Shown one piece after another: positions 14,512 through 15,957 of a stretch of DNA of 15,957 nucleotides (position 1 is its first letter; the number at the start of each line of letters is the position of its first letter). The notes below the pieces were generated by a model. That model saw only the letters and a program-made list of their open reading frames with translations, ran no database searches and was not told the origin of the DNA. The translations under genes and the position numbers were made by a program. Source of the stretch: Clostridia bacterium (GTDB lineage Bacteria > Bacillota_A > Clostridia > Christensenellales > Borkfalkiaceae); NCBI GenBank assembly GCA_017457015.1, contig JAFTIG010000037.1, forward strand, positions 1 through 15,957. Direction: 5' to 3'.

Positions 14512-15515
14512 TATTCAACCGTAACGAAATCCAAATTGTGTTTATTTAGTACCATTTTAAACGTCCAGTCGGGTACAGCGCCCATATTAGGAACGGCTAC
14601 GCGTTTTCCCGCCGTGCTTTTAAGAGAAATTTTTTCCGTACTCATTATATAAAAATTTCCGTGTGTAAGAACTGCATCCATAACGTAATGATCTTCTCCA
14701 CTAGCCTTATAGAACTTGCTTGCAAGGTTTACAGGCGCAACGATAAAATCTGCCGTACCACTAGACAAAGACGGACTTATTTGATTTGCCGCAACCACGC
14801 TATACGAAACGGTTGCGCTCGTTCCTAAATCGTCACCGTCGCTAATTAATTTTGCCACCGCAAGCGCAGGCGCACCGTCGGGCATAATAAACGTGTACTC
14901 ATTTTTAGCGTTGCCACCCGTAACGGACGTATAAAAGAAATCGTCGTTAACAGCAGTCGCTTTAGTCGCGTCTATATCGACTATCTTGTTTATATACGTT
15001 TTAACCGAAGATTTTGCATCGCTTGCGCTCTGCCAGTATATTTTACAACCGTCAATCGCACTTTCGGTGAGCTCACCCGCTTGCAAAGTGGTGTTGCCGT
15101 GTTCACCTATTGCCGTAACTGCAGCGGCAGCGTTGGTTTTTATCCAGGTCGCGCTCTCGGTGATTTTATTCTGTAAGGTACTAACAACGTCGGGACACGC
15201 TCCCAACACGCTCTTTTTGACCATTAAAACGGCTTGCGGATATGCTTTTTCAGTGCCGTCGTAAAGTTCTTGCAAATCAAGTCTATAAATAGTTTTGCCT
15301 TGCTTTGCGGCATTTTTAGTAAGCGCAGTTGCTGCAGGTTCAGGCACTAACCCTATCGTTTCACTCCCACCTAAAATCGACTGCACGACTACTTGTCCAT
15401 CGGCATAATATTTTATATTTACCTTGCCAGCTTGTGGCTCTTCATTACATCCGACGGCAATTATTGCAGTAAAACATAAGATTACGCTTAAAATTAACGT
15501 TAAAAGTTTCTTCAT
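14511..15515 (-). CDS. ABC substrate-binding lipoprotein with circularly permuted domain order (334 aa)
   Basis: The signal peptide ends in a lipobox (Ala-Val-Gly-Cys23), giving an anchored receptor for the adjacent permease. Content and length fit type II binding proteins of the sulfonate/taurine/pyrimidine class, but the order is swapped. Residues 31-199 (IKYYADG, GLVPEPAATAL, YPQAVLMVKKSVL, then the helical SASDAKSSVKTYINKIV and DDFFY) are what normally forms the C-terminal half. Residues 206-334 (FIMPDGAPALAVAKLI, ISPSLSSGTADFIVAPVNLA, THGNFYIM, AGKRVAVPNMGAVPDWTFKMVL) are what normally follows the signal peptide. The old ends are joined by a short linker (about 197-206). The frame is intact. 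AAGGAG precedes the ATG, and TTGGAA-18-TATAAT stands upstream. The ligand is unknown. Confidence 0.9.
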   Translation of the reverse strand: MKKLLTLILSVILCFTAIIAVGCNEEPQAGKVNIKYYADGQVVVQSILGGSETIGLVPEPAATALTKNAAKQGKTIYRLDLQELYDGTEKAYPQAVLMVKKSVLGACPDVVSTLQNKITESATWIKTNAAAAVTAIGEHGNTTLQAGELTESAIDGCKIYWQSASDAKSSVKTYINKIVDIDATKATAVNDDFFYTSVTGGNAKNEYTFIMPDGAPALAVAKLISDGDDLGTSATVSYSVVAANQISPSLSSGTADFIVAPVNLASKFYKASGEDHYVMDAVLTHGNFYIMSTEKISLKSTAGKRVAVPNMGAVPDWTFKMVLNKHNLDFVTVE

Positions 15516-15540
15516 AATTTTTCTCCTTTTTATATGACAA

Positions 15541-15570
15541 ATTATATATTTATTCTCTAGAACTTTCCAA
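15541..15570 (-). promoter_or_regulatory. Probable promoter of the ABC importer pair
   Basis: The minus strand reads TTGGAA (15565-15570), an 18-bp spacer and TATAAT (15541-15546), 25 nt before the ATG. The -10 is perfect and the -35 moderate. Confidence 0.65.
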
Positions 15571-15957
15571 CTCCGTTCGAGTTATATTTTGGCTTATTGC
15601 CAAAGTTATATTTACCTTTCGGCAAGTGTTCTTTGAACTTTTAGTTCAAGTTCAGGCGTGACGTAAGCGTGACGCGCGTCAGGACTGACTTTTTTTACAT
15701 TACTTTTATCGCAAGCAATAAAAGTATATATTTTCAGTCGTCCTTCCTTTTCGCAAAAAGTTCTTCGATACTTTTTGCGACGGTTTTTGACTCCGCTTGG
15801 GTAATATTTTAAGGTTTAAATACAAGCAGGCGTGACGCCTGTCACAAGTTAACTGCCCGTGTTGTTATTACTTTATAACCCAGAACTCTCATACGTTTCC
15901 AAGTTAACGAACAAGAACGTGACGCTGCACGTTTGTTTTTTATTTTTAGATAATTCA
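15571..15957. other. Palindrome-rich non-coding region, about 390 bp
   Basis: No credible gene was found on either strand. The stretch is packed with hairpin-forming inverted repeats: TTTGGC/GCCAAA (15588-15604), TTGAAC/GTTCAA (15633-15649), the 12-bp palindrome TGACGCGCGTCA (15670-15681), and TACTTTTAT/ATAAAAGTA (15701-15726) nested within GACTGA/TCAGTC (15683-15739). Others are TCGCAAAAAG/CTTTTTGCGA (15751-15780), CAGGCG/CGCCTG (15827-15841) and GTTAT/ATAAC (15864-15879). The heptamer CGTGACG occurs four times (15657, 15668, 15831, 15918), and AAGTTAAC occurs twice (15847, 15901). It could be a long folded RNA, a cluster of repetitive palindromic elements, or mobile-element remains. Confidence 0.6.
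15916..15948 (+). terminator. Plus-strand intrinsic terminator at the right edge
   Basis: AACGTG (15916-15921), a 6-nt loop and CACGTT (15928-15933), followed by TGTTTTTTATTTTT. The T tract exists only on the plus strand, yet no plus-strand gene lies between 13656 and here. It may therefore end an unannotated RNA within the palindrome-rich region. Confidence 0.55.

Noticed and set aside
15565..15590. tRNA T-arm-like sequence CCGTTCGAG
   Set aside because: The hairpin has a 5-nt loop, and no acceptor, D or anticodon arms can be found around it.
15787..15822. Plus-strand promoter (TTGACT) within the palindrome-rich region
   Set aside because: No -10 box is found at 16-18 bp; the nearest A/T hexamers are at 12 or 24 bp.
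15516..15957. TPP or other known riboswitch ahead of the importer pair
   Set aside because: A thiamine-precursor importer might carry one, but the CUGAGA and GAACCUGAU-type core sequences are absent on the minus strand.

Overview
The window reads as chromosomal DNA of a low-GC Gram-positive bacterium, most likely an uncultured gut-type member of the Clostridia. Supporting signs are the HrcA/CIRCE-type groES-groEL operon with a GGM-tailed GroEL, strong AAGGAG ribosome binding sites, consensus sigma-A promoters (TTGACA-17-TATAAT), four lipoproteins with lipoboxes, and a BspA-type leucine-rich surface protein carrying Cys/His-rich repeats typical of gut Clostridia. No phage, transposase, CRISPR array, tRNA or rRNA was seen.

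Layout, left to right. Positions 1-623 (minus) hold the start of an unrecognised lipoprotein with a textbook promoter. Positions 746-943 hold a small XRE regulator whose promoter region carries a perfect 16-bp inverted repeat made of two equal operators; its message is probably leaderless. Next are groEL and groES (minus) with CIRCE. Positions 3294-6082 (minus) are a four-gene overlapping operon: a polyprenyl-phosphate-type GT2 glycosyltransferase, a GT-C-like polytopic membrane protein, and two small SMR-type half-transporters. This looks like a cell-surface glycosylation system that loads a lipid carrier, flips it and transfers the sugar outside. Positions 6208-6966 hold a membrane-anchored protein with a Glu-Pro linker. 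Positions 7068-9549 (minus) are an operon of an HPr-kinase-like ATPase, a PqqD-like small protein and a UPF0371/DUF1846 protein. A divergent promoter pair separates it from a lipoprotein ApbE flavin transferase (plus, 9694-10779).

Positions 10833-11081 hold a promoter, a folded RNA leader and a strong intrinsic terminator just ahead of an 857-residue BspA-like surface lipoprotein (plus, 11082-13655). A bidirectional terminator separates this from a minus-strand ABC importer pair (permease 13756-14511, substrate-binding lipoprotein 14511-15515). Upstream of the pair, about 390 bp (15571-15957) is non-coding and crowded with hairpin-forming palindromes.

The most striking observation is that the substrate-binding protein appears circularly permuted. 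The half that normally ends this family follows directly after the signal peptide, and the half that normally begins it comes last, in one intact frame coupled to the permease. The second is the RNA leader with terminator before the surface protein, which matches no riboswitch class I can recall.
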